From Archivesica marissinica (Eukaryota; Mollusca; Bivalvia; Venerida; Vesicomyidae), in NCBI GenBank assembly GCA_014843695.1, contig CM026390.1:97973686-98037685 (forward strand): 64,000 bases of DNA, given 5' to 3'. The notes below the pieces were generated by a model. The model ran no database searches. It was given only the letters and a program-made list of their open reading frames with translations, and was not told where the DNA came from. The position numbers and the translations under genes were made by a program. Positions within the stretch are counted from its first letter, which is position 1. Every line of letters begins with the position of its first letter. Below, piece by piece: positions 43,737 to 54,830 of the stretch.

Positions 43737-43929
43737 TATACACAAGTGTGCCGGATTGAGCACTCCCAGTTCATGTGATGAGCGTTGGACATATCAAATG
43801 TTGCATATCCTCAGCCATTTGGCCAAGAACATTGTATGGAACCAAAAATTGGTTTTATCTTATTTTTTTATTATTTTCTTTTCCAGCATGATTGCTTTCA
43901 CTATCACCTGGACTGCACTTCCATGTACT

Positions 43930-44040
43930 TAGCTCTTTGCATGCTGGGTAAAATAAAGGCTATAAATATTTCAAATAATTGCAGCAGACGACACTTCATT
44001 AATGTGTTTTTCTCATTTGTAACTGAAAACTGAAAATATG
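43930..44040 (+). mobile_element. MITE T4, left part
   Basis: AGCTCTTTGCATGCTGGGTA, GCAGACGACACTTCATTAAT, GAAAATATGTCATG. Confidence 0.6.
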
Positions 44041-44077
44041 TCATGAAATTTCATTAGCATTGTGTTGTTATACAATT

Positions 44078-44195
44078 CTAATTGACGGTTATTTTCACTG
44101 CTAATTGACGGTTATTTTCACTGCTAATTGACGGTTATTTTCATTGCTAATTGATGGTTATTTTCACTGCTAATTGACGGTTATTTTCACCGCTA
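44078..44195. repeat. 23-bp array, 5 units
   Basis: CTAATTGACGGTTATTTTCA then CTG; lies 110 bp before the TPR exon. Confidence 0.95.
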
Positions 44196-44304
44196 GAATT
44201 AAAGGCTCCGTCTAGGACTATAAGCTGTTACATTCTTAAATCTTGTTTTGTTTGCTGTGTAACTTTTATGATGTGTTTATTGTACGTGTAATTGTAAATT
44301 TCAG

Positions 44305-44607
44305 TCCGAGTTTTCCCGTCAAGCTTCATCGGGCTCCACCGCTAGTCACAACCAGGTACACGCTCACTCGGGTGTCTCCGCCCACTGCCAGGCTCTATTT
44401 CTCCAGAGAGTGCGGGAGAGCAGCGAGGCAGTGAACCGCGGAGACTACCGTGCTGCCGTTCAGGCTTACACGGAGGCCATTTCGCTCGATCCAACAAACC
44501 ACATCCTGTATACAAACAGATCAGCGGCATATGCAAAAACTCAACTATTCCAGAAAAGTTTGCAGGACGCCAGAAAGTCAAGAGAGCTGAATCCAAAATG
44601 GGGAAAG
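44305..44607 (+). CDS. Internal exon of a TPR protein (TTC28/STI1-like)
   Basis: The 101-codon exon is open throughout, bounded by a 3' splice site AATTTCAG/TCC and a 5' splice site GGAAAG/GTATCT; both boundaries fall between codons. Residues 1-35 are Ser/His-rich and low in complexity. From residue 36 it reads VRESSEAVNRGDYRAAVQAY, TEAISLDPTNHILYTNRSAA, YAKTQLFQKSLQDARKSREL and NPKWGK: one TPR helix pair plus most of a second, with the NHxLYxNRSAAYxK signature. TPR repeats form a helical surface that binds other proteins, often chaperone tails. NRSAAY...NPxW occurs in both TTC28 and STI1/HOP; the low-complexity leader favours TTC28, so no symbol is assigned. The exon is clearly GC-richer than its surroundings, as expected of coding sequence. 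No partner exon was found in the window; the downstream intron starts at 44608. Confidence 0.85.
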
Positions 44608-44687
44608 GTATCTTATTTTGTTTTAAAGGCATATTTCATGTTCCAAAATGTCCGAATATCTAAAGCAGGTTGTTACTGCATGTATAG

Positions 44688-44989
44688 CAGGGTTCATTCT
44701 AGGTCAGAATTTTTGGGAGAAGTGAGAAAGCGCGTGATCACATTTTATTAAATGGTGTTCTTTAATATACCTCTGCAAAATAGGGTTAAAATGCACAGTA
44801 CAACCATTAAATACAACATTTGAATAGAAGGAGTGCTTTATAATGGGCCAGTGTGTATCTTACTAGACAGAATTTTGTTTGAAAATCGTAAAAACCTAAA
44901 AAATAATTTATTTTAGGGAGAAGTGGGGCCCCCAGAGGGCGAAGTCCTAGGGCCAATTTCGCCCACATCGCCCTCTAGAATGATCCCTG
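44688..44989 (+). mobile_element. MITE H1 in the intron, 6-bp TSD
   Basis: GTATAG at 44682-44687 and 44990-44995. Inserted 80 bp after the exon's donor site. Confidence 0.9.
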
Positions 44990-45002
44990 GTATAGGAATG
45001 TC

Positions 45003-45200
45003 ACTTAACCCGTTGCACGCTAGCGGCAGATAAAATCACTTTTGCAAACGTTCCGTCTGCTCTGGCTATATGCTGTTTACTATTCGGATAGTGGACCTAA
45101 AACATTTGGCTGAATAGTAAACAACATAGATCCTGATCAGACGCAATCTGATCTGGAGCTATGTTGTTTGCAAATGTGATTTTATTTACTCAGCAGGTAT
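45003..45200 (+). mobile_element. TTAA MITE T3
   Basis: TTAACCCGTTGCACGCTAGC, TACTATTCGGATAGTGGACC, TGATTTTATTTACTCAGCAG; right TTAA lost. Confidence 0.8.
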
Positions 45201-45612
45201 AGTGATAAAAGTGCAGGCATTATAATGAGGTTCATGCAGTCCTAGATATTTACACAATCGATTTTGCATAAATATATTTTTGGGGGATGTTGTACATACA
45301 AAGCCGTTGTGGTTTCACTGGTTTACCACTTTTAGATGGTACAAAGACTGCCAAGTGTATCTACTGACTTAGCAAAAATGATTTCTTTTACACCAGTTGC
45401 AAAGCATTATATATCGGCTTATAATAATCTCATTCATTGGCAGTGATTGAGATATTTTGTGCAGCTCAGTGTGGGATGAATCCGTCTGTGGTTTATCAGC
45501 AGTGCAGCATTATATTTGGCAATATTTAACTACAGTTATTTGGGATAGGTGTCCCGATTGATTTCTTCACTTAGAAGAAAGGAAACTTTCTAGATGTTTT
45601 CAAATATATAAC
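45201..45612. other. Unassigned, presumably intronic
   Basis: No exon-like frame and no repeat recognised. Confidence 0.4.
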
Positions 45613-45793
45613 CAGGGCTCATTCTCCAAGGCAACATGGTCGAAGTAGTTGCCCTTGGGACCTTGACTCGCCCCGTGGACCACTTCTCCATAAAATTTTG
45701 TGTATTTTAACCGTATTATGTTGAAATTTATTAAATAATGCAAATTAGATGACACAATCGCGTGCTTTCTCACTTCTCCCAAAAGTTTGGGTC
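45613..45793 (-). mobile_element. MITE H1, shortened
   Basis: CAGGGCTCATTCTCCAAGGC and TTTCTCACTTCTCCCAAAAG; the middle lacks the 60-bp block with TACACTGGCCC. Confidence 0.7.
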
Positions 45794-45829
45794 TATCGTG
45801 TACAATACATAACGGTTTTCTGCTTTAGA

Positions 45830-46115
45830 GTTATCATGTGCACCAGGACTATAAGACGGATTCCCTTACATGAGAGGTCCCTAGTTTTGCTATACATAAT
45901 GGTTCCCCACTTTGTATTACATGACGGTTCCCCACTTTTGTATTATAAAGCAAACCATGTGTAAGACGGGTCCCTACTTTTGTATTACATGGTGGACCAG
46001 GTATAGTACGGATTCTTCCCTACTTTTTGTATTATGTCATGACGGGTCCCCTATTTTTGTATTATAAAGTGGACCAGGTATAGGAAGGATCCCCTACTTA
46101 TGTTTTACATGGTCG
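45830..46115. repeat. Degenerate ~45-bp minisatellite
   Basis: Repeated GGTCCCTACTTTTGTATTAC / GGACCAGGTATAG-type phrases with many changes. Confidence 0.7.
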
Positions 46116-46122
46116 AGCATGC

Positions 46123-46283
46123 ATAGCAAGGGCTCTACAGTTTACATTGTGCTGTTTCAGCATGTATAGCAAGGGCTCTACAGTTTACATTGTGCTGTTT
46201 CAGCATGTATAGCAAGGGCTCTACAGTTTACATTGTGCTGTTTCAGCATGTATAGCAAGGGCTCTACAGTTTACATTGTCCTG
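46123..46283. repeat. 43-bp array, ~4 units
   Basis: CATGTATAGCAAGGGCTCTA then CAGTTTACATTGTGCTGTTT. Confidence 0.95.
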
Positions 46284-46377
46284 TTGGTTCGATTCAGATG
46301 GTTTGTGACTATATACAAACAAACCCAGACTTTTCACCCCAAACAAGATGAAAGCATGTTCTTATGACTGAGTAAAT

Positions 46378-47000
46378 ACCGTCGTATCTTCAAATACCGT
46401 CGTATAAACGTATCTTCAAATACCGTCGTATATACGTATCTTCAAATACCGTCGTATGTACGTATCTTCAAATACCCCGTATATACATATCTTCAAATAC
46501 TGTTGTATATACGTATCTTCAAATACCGCCGTATATACGTATCTTCAAATACTGTCGTATATACGTATCTTCAAATACCGTCGTATATACGTATCTTCAA
46601 ATACCGTCGTATGTACGTATCTTCAAATACCGTCATATATACGTATCTTCATATACCGAAGTATATACGTATCTTCAAATACCGTCTTATATACGTATCT
46701 TCAAATACCGTCGTATATACGTATCTTCAAATACTGTCGTATATACATATCTTCAAATACCAACCCTATATACGTATCTTCAAATACCAACCCTATATAC
46801 GTATCTTCAAATACCGTCGTATATACGTATCTTCAAATACCGTCGTATATACGTATCTTCAAATACCGTCGTATATACGTATCTTCAAATACTGTCGTAT
46901 ATACATATCTTCAAATACCAACCCTATATACGTATCTTCAAATACCAACCCTATATACGTATCTTCAAATACCAACCCTATATACGTATCTTCAAATAAC
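46378..47000. repeat. 26-bp array, ~24 units
   Basis: GTATATACGTATCTTCAAAT then ACCGTC, some units ACCAACCC. Stop-free, so frames of 167-193 codons appear; not a gene. Confidence 0.96.
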
Positions 47001-47300
47001 ACATAGGAGTTTTGAATATGTATATAGCTTTATATAATTTCTCTTGTAATGGTTGACAGACCACAAGAGTTAGCGGTCCCGTATGATTCATTAGTCTTGT
47101 TGGTGTTGAGCATTTCGTACATATATAATAAGTTATAAAAGTAGCTTTGAGATTAATTTCGTATGCATAGTTTCATATCTCATAAATCACTTTAGAAGTA
47201 AACAGTTGTATATATTATGTGTTGTGCTTTGATGGCTTTAACTGGTTTTCAAAATTAATGATGTTCGCAAAGAAACTCTGGAATAATGACATTCGGGTAC

Positions 47301-47541
47301 TTAACCCATTAAACACAAAGTAGCTGACATGGATTTGTTCACGATATTAGACCAATAAAATTTATAAAAACAATTACATTTGGACCAGTTCATTTATATC
47401 AAAATGGGGTAATTTTGTCTAAAACTAGTAAAATTACTAGCAAAAAGTACAGATCCTGGTGAAACATGGCTTGTGTAATATACCTACAAGCCAATTCATC
47501 TGGATCTAATTTTTAGGGGTCTGTAGTTTTGAAACGGTTAA
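47301..47541 (+). mobile_element. TTAA MITE T1, diverged
   Basis: TTAACCCATTAAACACAAAG to GTTTTGAAACGGTTAA; the core hairpin is largely lost. Confidence 0.82.
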
Positions 47542-47787
47542 TATGGTGATACGAGTCGCTGATTGGTGGCTGCTTAATTGTCACCATGACACCAGCAGTC
47601 GTTAAGCCACTCATTGCAAGATAATAGATAGCGGTAGATAATTGAGAAAGAACAATTTAATTTCGTATATAGTGGATAGATTTTAATATTATTGCAAAAT
47701 GGACATGCAGCAAGCACTATCTATAAAGACCACCATCGGGAATGGTAACGGTTGGCCCTTTTTGACAGGCGGTCTTTATTCGAAGAT

Positions 47788-47913
47788 AAACTCTTTGCAT
47801 GGTAGCGTTGAAAGTAACAGTCAAATATGTCTACTGGAATTCCATGTTTGTCGTCTGCAACAATTATTTGAAATATTTATAGCCTTTATCTTACCTAGCA
47901 TGCAAAGAGTTAA
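47788..47913. mobile_element. MITE T4, short complete copy
   Basis: AAACTCTTTGCATGGTAGC to CTAGCATGCAAAGAGTTAA, inverted ends of about 15 bp; inside TTTGTCGTCTGCAACAATTA. A short ATG frame here is accidental. Confidence 0.8.
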
Positions 47914-47954
47914 GATGCATTGATAATGAACTGATTGGAAATAATACTATTTGA

Positions 47955-48590
47955 AGGAGGTCTGTATTTAGAGGTGGCCTTTATTTAGGTTGTCTTTATA
48001 TGGAGGTGGCCTTTATTTAGGTTGTCTTTATATGGAGGTGGCCTTTATTTAGGTTGTCTTTATATGGAGGTGGCCTTTATTTAGGTTGTCTTTATATGGA
48101 GGTGGCCTTTATTTAGAGGGGACCTTTATGTCTTTATTTGGAGGTAATCTTTATTTGTGGATGGCCTTTACTTAGGTTGTCTTCATTTAGAGGTGTCCTT
48201 TATTTAGAGGTGGCCTTCATTTAGAAGTGGTCATTATTTGGAAGTGGCATTTATTTAGAGGTGGTCTTATTTGAGGTGGTCTTCATTTAGAGGTGTTTTA
48301 TATTTAGAGGTGGTCATTATTTGGAGGTGGTCATTATTTGGAGGTGGTCTTCATTTAGAGGTGTTTTATATTTAGAGGTGGGCTTTATTTAGAGGTGGTC
48401 ATTATTTGGAGGTGGACTTTATTTAGAGGTGTTTTATATTTAGAGGTGGTCTTTATTTAGAGGTGGTCATTATTTGGAGGTTGTCTTCATTTAGAGGTGT
48501 TTTATATTTAGAGGTGGGCTTTATTTAGGTGGTCATTATTTTGAGGTGGTCATTATTTAAAGGTGTCCTATATCTAGAGGTGGTCTTTAA
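47955..48590. repeat. Degenerate 16-18-bp minisatellite
   Basis: TTTATTTAGAGGTGGTC-like words, more than 30 times; the first part is a cleaner 32-bp dimer (GGTTGTCTTTATATGGAGGT). Confidence 0.93.
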
Positions 48591-49009
48591 TGTTGAACTG
48601 ATCACTGTTTGTGCATTTATGTCAGAGTGGAACATAATAGTAAGTAATCACGCCATGGGCGTTTATTTATAAAAGCATTTCGGAATAGAAAAATGTGAAT
48701 TGCGGACATTTTGAAATAAGACATACCCGGAGCACGTTTGTCAGTCATTTGTTATTGTTTCCAATATACTTATCGTATTGATCGAACGATATCTAAATAG
48801 AGTAGTACCTTTAGCTAAACACACAATCAATAGTTGTTATCTCAGTCCGAAATATGGCCATCTTTGATGTCTTTCCAAGTTTTTGAAATGTTTCAAATTA
48901 AGTAGTGAAAAAGCATTGTTAAGCATTAATTATATTTTGTATTTGGCACAGTGGTATATTTACTATGGCGATATTGAGCTTTTAAGTATGATAGCATGAC
49001 TCTGGGTTG
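48591..49009. other. Unassigned stretch
   Basis: AT-rich; no ORF or repeat recognised. Confidence 0.4.
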
Positions 49010-49042
49010 TTTAAGAATGTTTTAATAGGGGGATAACGAGAC

Positions 49043-49341
49043 CCTAGAGACGGATCTGTAGTCTAGTGGTAACACGCTGGACTGGTAATCCAAGGATCGC
49101 AGGTTCGATCCCCCGTCTGACCCTAATAAAATTAACAGTCTTTCAGATGGGACTTTAAACCGAGGTCTTGTGTCAGTGCTTTACACCGTGCACGTAAAAG
49201 AACCAGAGGAGATTCTGGAATGGGTCTCTGTCTGTATCATTGCACTATCCTCCAAAAATCTAAAATGACTAATATCTTCAGGAGGCGTCGCTCATATGGG
49301 CAACCGGTAGCGACGATAAATAAACGTAAAACACACACACA
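49043..49341 (+). mobile_element. SINE A with 33-bp TSD
   Basis: Complete copy. The flanks 49010-49042 and 49342-49374 (TTTAAGAATGTTTTAATAGG ... GATAACGAGAC) match at 32 of 33 positions. Confidence 0.92.
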
Positions 49342-49411
49342 TTTAAGAATGTTTTAATAGGGAGATAACGAGACATGATATTATTCCATCAGCTAGAAAC
49401 CCCCCCCCCCT

Positions 49412-49566
49412 GGCAGTTTCTTACGGAGGTTGGTGCACCCAAGTACTGGTTAACCGCTGGAGCCTGCCCAGGAAAGGTGTTGTTAGGTAAACTGCCCGCC
49501 GGCGATATAGCCCAAAATGGTGCTGATGCAGGCGTTAAACCCGAAATATACATATAATAATAATAG
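49412..49566 (+). mobile_element. SINE D, 5' truncated, between poly-C runs
   Basis: TGGCAGTTTCTTACGGAGGT to CGAAATATACATATAATAAT. AGAAA plus a C run precedes and AGAA plus a C run follows, possibly the target duplication. Confidence 0.85.
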
Positions 49567-49900
49567 AACCCCCCCCCCCCCCCGATTGACGTAATAGTGG
49601 TCCAGTAGTAGAGAGCATCGGAAAGAATGTTGGATGGATTGTTGACATGGTTTTTAACATATACACACTTGTATGGAGAGAAAATAAATAAGCTACTAGC
49701 TTTCATTTCAATCCACTTGTATTTATTGTGTACATAATTATTTGTAGTAAATTATGTTGTTTAATGTGGAATAAATATGTTTATGCCAACATATACACCA
49801 CACACTTCCCTCACATTCTGTCAAAATGCAACAGTCATTGTTTATTTGTCAAAATGTTATCATATATACAATGTATATTATATATATTATATATATACAG

Positions 49901-50088
49901 TGGAAGTCGTGATGGTGCGAAAGGCCGGAGTTCGAGCCCTGCATGTGCCGTTATGATTGTGCCCTTAGACAAGGCATTTAAATTCCATATGCCTTTTCTC
50001 TCTCCCTTGTGGCCATAGATTCCATCAGGAATGAGGTCTCGAGAGTGATTAATATAAGTTATAAGAAAATAAATTTGTATAATCTAAT
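49901..50088 (+). mobile_element. SINE C, internal deletion in head
   Basis: GTGGAAGTCGTGATGGTGCG joins head to box B directly, losing the anticodon arm. Confidence 0.85.
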
Positions 50089-50148
50089 GTATATATATTC
50101 GTTATAGATATTGTCCTGAATGGAATAACGTATGTATGTTTGGAAACA

Positions 50149-50415
50149 GTCCGCCTCCGTGGTCGAGTGCTTAAGGTCGCTGACTTGTATACCACTGTAA
50201 CCTATCATCACTGATGGTCACGGGTTCGAGCCCCGCTCAGGCCGTGTCTCATTTATATGAAAAAGTTGGCAGTTTCTTACGGAGGTTGGTGCACCCAAGT
50301 ACTGGTTAACCGCTGGAGCCTGCCCAGGAAAGGTGTTGTTAGGTAAACTGCCCGCCGGCGATATACCCCGAAATGGTGCTGATGCAGGCGTAAAACCTGA
50401 AATATAACATAACAT
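50149..50415 (+). mobile_element. SINE D, full length
   Basis: GTCCGCCTCCGTGGTCGAGT to GAAATATAACATAACATAAT, box B intact. Confidence 0.9.
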
Positions 50416-50605
50416 AATGTTTGGAAACACAAGGGGGTTACCATAAAGGGGTATCAAAATTGAAAATGAATAACACATTATCATAGGTGTATGAAAGTCT
50501 ACATAGATCACATGACAAGTAGCTGTGAACAAATTCTTTAACGCCAGCTTACTTTCACAGGTTCATACCATCTGCACATGGAGTGACATACCATTTCTAA
50601 GAGCT

Positions 50606-50627
50606 ATGACACACACACACACACACA
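50606..50627. repeat. (AC)n microsatellite
   Basis: About 10 AC units, not attached to a SINE tail. Confidence 0.9.
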
Positions 50628-50847
50628 GATTCTTGGATAATTATATAATAACTAAGCAGTAGAATTGTAATTTATAATTTGAAATTTAAAACTACAGAAT
50701 ATTTAAGTTTGAAGGAGAACTGAAGAGATTAGGAATATAAATTTCTGCAAGCAGTTGATTCGTCCTAATGTTTGAATAGAATGGGTAATTTGAATTGAAT
50801 TGAAATAATTGGTTGTTGCTTTATACAGTTACCTCTGAGAAAAGTAG

Positions 50848-51115
50848 TTGTGGAAGTCGTGATAATGCAGTGATAGAGCAATGGTAGCACGCGTTTGGTT
50901 CAGGTGCGAAAGGCCCGGAGTTTGAGCCCCGGTGGAGCCGTTATGATTGCTCGCTTAGGCAAGCCATTTAAATTACAATGTTGCCTCTTCTTTCTCCCTC
51001 GTGGCGATGGATTCCATCAGAAATGAGGTCTCGAGAGTGATTAATATAAGTTTAAAGAACTTGTTTCGCAATCGAGCTAAATATATATATATATAATTAA
51101 ATGTGTATAAACTAG
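50848..51115 (+). mobile_element. SINE C with duplicated head piece
   Basis: GTGGAAGTCGTGATAATGCA, then an extra ~15 bp (GTGATAGAGCAATGG) before box A-like sequence; tail interrupted by (AT)n. Confidence 0.85.
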
Positions 51116-51536
51116 AAAGGTAATTAAAAATGAGGAATAAATTATGAATGCTTCTACTGTTGTAACTAACCTACTAACGTAAGAAAGATACAGTTTATTG
51201 GCAGAAATTACCTCCCTTTACAGATAAATTCTGATTAATATCCAGAAATCTATAATGGGCCTTTTATTTGGAATCCTTTGTTTTTAATGTTGTTTTCTAA
51301 CCAGATAAATGTAATTTTATCAAAATCAGGTTAATTATTTATAGCCAATTTTTACAGTATAAAGTATCCATTGGATATTTATACTGTAGGATTTCTGTCG
51401 AGATTCAATAATTTAATATTTATAAGATGAGAAAACGGATGCAAAGGAATAGAATGTGGTGCAAAGGACACAACGATAAAAACAGAGGAAAGCAATGGCA
51501 GTAACTTTGTTTAATGTTTCTTATTTATTTAAACAT
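51116..51536. other. Unassigned stretch
   Basis: AT-rich; no ORF or repeat recognised. Confidence 0.4.
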
Positions 51537-51755
51537 TTAACCCATTCAACACCAAGTAACTGACATGGACTGGTCCATGATATTTTTAGACCAATAAATT
51601 AATAACAAAATTACATTTGGATCAGTTCATTTATCAAAATGGGTAATTTTGTTTCTATAAATAGTTATATTACTTGACAAAAGTGCAGATCCTGATGAGA
51701 CGGCTCGTCACGAGCCGGCTCATCTGGATCTACACTTTTTGTAAGCCTATTTCTG
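51537..51755 (+). mobile_element. TTAA MITE T1, right end missing
   Basis: TTAACCCATTCAACACCAAG to CACTTTTTGTAAGCCTATTT. Confidence 0.85.
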
Positions 51756-51759
51756 TATT

Positions 51760-52410
51760 GGACTCGTCTACTACCGGTATGTACCGAGGGGTGCGAAGTG
51801 TAATTTGAACTTTGGTGTAATCAAACAGATGAGACAATTTGTGTTTCTATTGATTTTCAAAATATAAAACCCTGATCAAAAGTAAATTTATTTTAAAACA
51901 GGCATAATTATCTTAATCTGTGTTCATCTTGAACGTTAAACTTATTGTATGCGTGCTGGGATATATGATTATATTAGGAATATCCTTACCTAAATTTGCT
52001 TTACACAAAGTCAAATATTGACAAAACGGTTTGGAAATCAAATAATGAGGTATAAAATTGACTTCCTTTGGTCATAGAGGCCCTGACATTCCATGTTCAG
52101 TATTTACTGTAATTAGTTAAATAGTTTAGTTTAGTTTATTTTATTAAATTCCAGTATGCTTTCAAGCCCATGAGGACATACATACATATTTATTATATAC
52201 AGTTAGCGAACAGTGCAAACATAAAGCATACATTTTATACAAATGAGCTCCCACAGCCATTTATATCTATGTGTAAATACATATAATATTTATCTGATAT
52301 GTGTCTTATAATTATAAATATTATATAATATAAATATATGTGGAAAGAAAACTAGTTTACTCAGGAATTATATGGCAGCCCGACCGCATGTATGAAGACT
52401 CCCAAATTAA
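51760..52410. other. Unassigned; possible LINE untranslated sequence
   Basis: No frame. 52125-52265 (TTTATTTTATTAAATTCCAG, TATATACAGTTAGCGAACAG) has the look of a dispersed repeat, but no second copy lies in this window. Confidence 0.35.
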
Positions 52411-53028
52411 TTGTCTAGGTAATTGCAGTAAATTGTCTAAGCCCCAGCAGTTAATTATTGCTTGAATAGGCCCTTGCAGTTAATTGCCTAGGCCCTTGCA
52501 GTTACTTGCCTTGGTCCTTGCAGTTAATTGCCTTGTTGGCCCTTGTAGTTAATTGTCTATGCACTTGCAGTTAATTGCCTAGGCCCTTGCAGTTAGTTAA
52601 TTGCCTTGGTCCTTGCAGTTAATTGCCTTGTTGGCCCTTGTAGTTAATTGTCTATGCCCTTGCAGATAATTGCCTTGACCCTTGTAGTTAATCGCCTAGG
52701 ACATTGTCATTAATTGCATTGGCCCTTGCAGTTAATTGCCTATGCCCTTGCAGTTAATTGCATAGGCCATTGTCATTAATTACCTTGACCCTTGCAGTTA
52801 ATTGCCTATGTCCTTGCAGTTAATTGCCTAGGCCATTACCATTAATTACCTTGACCCTTGCAGTTAATTGCCTATGTCCTTGCAGTTAATTGCCTATGTC
52901 CTTGCAGTTAATTGCCTATGCCCTTGGAAGTTAATTGCCTAGGCCCTTGCAGTTAATTTCTATGCCCTTGGAAGTTAATTGCCTAGGCCCTTGCAGTTAA
53001 TTGTCTAGGCCCTTGCAGTTAATTTCCT
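52411..53028. repeat. Degenerate 22-bp minisatellite, ~28 units
   Basis: CAGTTAATTGCCTAGGCCCT then TG, with CTATG and CCTTG variants. Confidence 0.94.
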
Positions 53029-53161
53029 TTTACCTCCATATATTTGCACTTTGGAAAATGGGTGGATATAGTTATGTAGTGTACAGATTTGCATACTAGG
53101 TGTTCCATATATGAGACATATAATGAACTAGGATATAAGGGCTCCTATGTAATATTACCAT

Positions 53162-53372
53162 ACAACAGACGGATCTGTAGTTCTGTGGTAACACGCTGGA
53201 CTGGTAATCCACGGATCGCAGGTTTGATCCCCTGTCTGACCCTAATAAAATTAACTGTCTTTCAGAGGAGATTCTGGAATGGGTCTGTGTCATTGCACTA
53301 TCCTAATCTCTTCAGGAGGCGTTGCTCAAATGGGCAACCGGTAGTGATGATTAATAAATGTAAAAAAACCAA
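53162..53372 (+). mobile_element. SINE A, internally deleted
   Basis: CAGACGGATCTGTAGTTCTG; about 80 bp of the body are missing after CTGTCTTTCAG. TACCATACA occurs on both flanks. Confidence 0.88.
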
Positions 53373-53479
53373 AACTACCATACAGGAAGTATTTTCTGCA
53401 GTGTAGTAAGGAATGGTTGACAGATTGCTATGTCATACCTCCCCCCTACCCAGAATGTTCAATTTATTTTTACACAAAA

Positions 53480-53636
53480 TCATTTTTTCTGAAAAAAGGT
53501 ACATGTTGTATAGTTACGAAAATAAAATAATAAAGAATAAGAAAAAAGAAAAAGTTGTGAAAAAAAGTATGAGAAAGTATGAGAAAGAAAGAGATGGGGG
53601 GTCGTGATGGAGAGAGAAAGAAAAGAGGGAGGAATT
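53480..53636 (+). repeat. Purine-rich tract
   Basis: A/G-rich (GAAAAAAG, GAGAAAGAAAGAGATGGGGG, GAGAGAGAAAGAAAAGAGGG). Could form triplex or behave as a simple repeat. Confidence 0.7.
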
Positions 53637-53951
53637 ATGAAATATTCTCCATCAGGGCCTCGGTGTATTTCGTATCATTTGACAAATAGTTCTGTAACAT
53701 GCAAATGGGTATCTTATAATTAACATTGTGTTGTACGCTAGGGGGAGTATAATGGTAAACAGTGCTTCATGATTTAATTGTATGGGTTTGAAACATGATG
53801 CTAAGTTACGTCTTTTCAAATGTTCAACAAGTAATCGGATAGTGTCCTAAAATGGAGCCTTTGTCACCAAGTTGAGTGTCAACTTATGATATTACTGTGT
53901 TGTAGGAAATTGAAATAAGCATGCAACTTCGACATAATGGTCAAACCTATT
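53637..53951. other. Unassigned stretch
   Basis: Nothing recognised. Confidence 0.4.
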
Positions 53952-54194
53952 TTAACCCATTCAACCCGAAGTAACTGACATGGACTGGTCCATGATATTT
54001 TTAGACCAATAAATTAATAACAAAATTACATTTGGATCAGTTCATTTATCAAAATGGGTAATTTGTTTCTAAAAATAGTTATATTACTTGAAAAAAGTGC
54101 AGATCCTGATGAGACGGCTCGTCACGAGCCGGCTCATCTGGATCTACACTTTTTTGTAAGCCAATTTAGAGGTCTGTGGTGTTGAAAGGGTTAA
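53952..54194 (+). mobile_element. TTAA MITE T1
   Basis: TTAACCCATTCAACCCGAAG to GTGTTGAAAGGGTTAA, core hairpin intact. Confidence 0.9.
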
Positions 54195-54254
54195 ACATGG
54201 CATGGCTTTGCACGAAGCAAAACATAACTGTTTGTATATCGTTGGATATTCCAG

Positions 54255-54510
54255 TAACGGTTATATTATGATATGCCTTAGGGGTAAAGTTTGAGATAGT
54301 TTGGAATTATGCTGTCCGTCCGTACATCCGTCCGTACATCTTGTTCTCGCTTCTTCTCCAATAAAAACCTTTATCATAATAACAAACCAATTATGCCTTA
54401 GGGGTAAAGTTTGAGATAGTTTGGAATTATGCTGTCCGTCCGTACATCCGTCCGTACATCTTGTTCTCGCTTCTTCTCCAATAAAAACCTTTATCATAAT
54501 AACAAACCAA
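54255..54510. repeat. ~119-bp array, 2 units
   Basis: ATGCCTTAGGGGTAAAGTTT, GTCCGTCCGTACATCCGTCC, CAATAAAAACCTTTATCATA. Confidence 0.92.
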
Positions 54511-54770
54511 TTATGTTCATGAAACTTGGCAGGAGGATTCGGTGTGAAGTCTGTACGTAGTTGTGTGTATCAATTATGTTCATGAAACTTGGCAGGAGGA
54601 TTCGGTGTGAAGTCTGTACGTAGTTGTGTGTATCAATTATGTTCATGAAACTTGGCAGGAGGATTCGGTGTGAAGTCTGTACGTAGTTGTGTGTATCAAT
54701 TATGTTCATGAAACTTGGCAGGAGGATTCGGTGTGAAGTCTGTACGTAGTTGTGTGTATCAATTTGTTGA
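54511..54770. repeat. ~62-bp array, 4 units
   Basis: ATGTTCATGAAACTTGGCAG, GAGGATTCGGTGTGAAGTCT, GTACGTAGTTGTGTGTATCA. GTCCGTCC and ATGAAACTTGGCAG are phrases of the same dispersed repeat type as 63232, so both neighbouring arrays may be amplified from one element. Confidence 0.92.
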
Positions 54771-54830
54771 TATGATCAGAAACTCAATACGGCCCAATTA
54801 ATAGTCTCGGTGTTAAAATATATATTTGAC

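Noticed and set aside
46456..47037. Frames of 167 and 193 codons (SSNTVVYTYLQI period)
   Set aside because: Product of the 26-bp array at 46378-47000.
47699..47923. 74-codon frame beginning ATGGACATGCAGCAAGC
   Set aside because: Its second half is the MITE T4 copy; nothing suggests coding.
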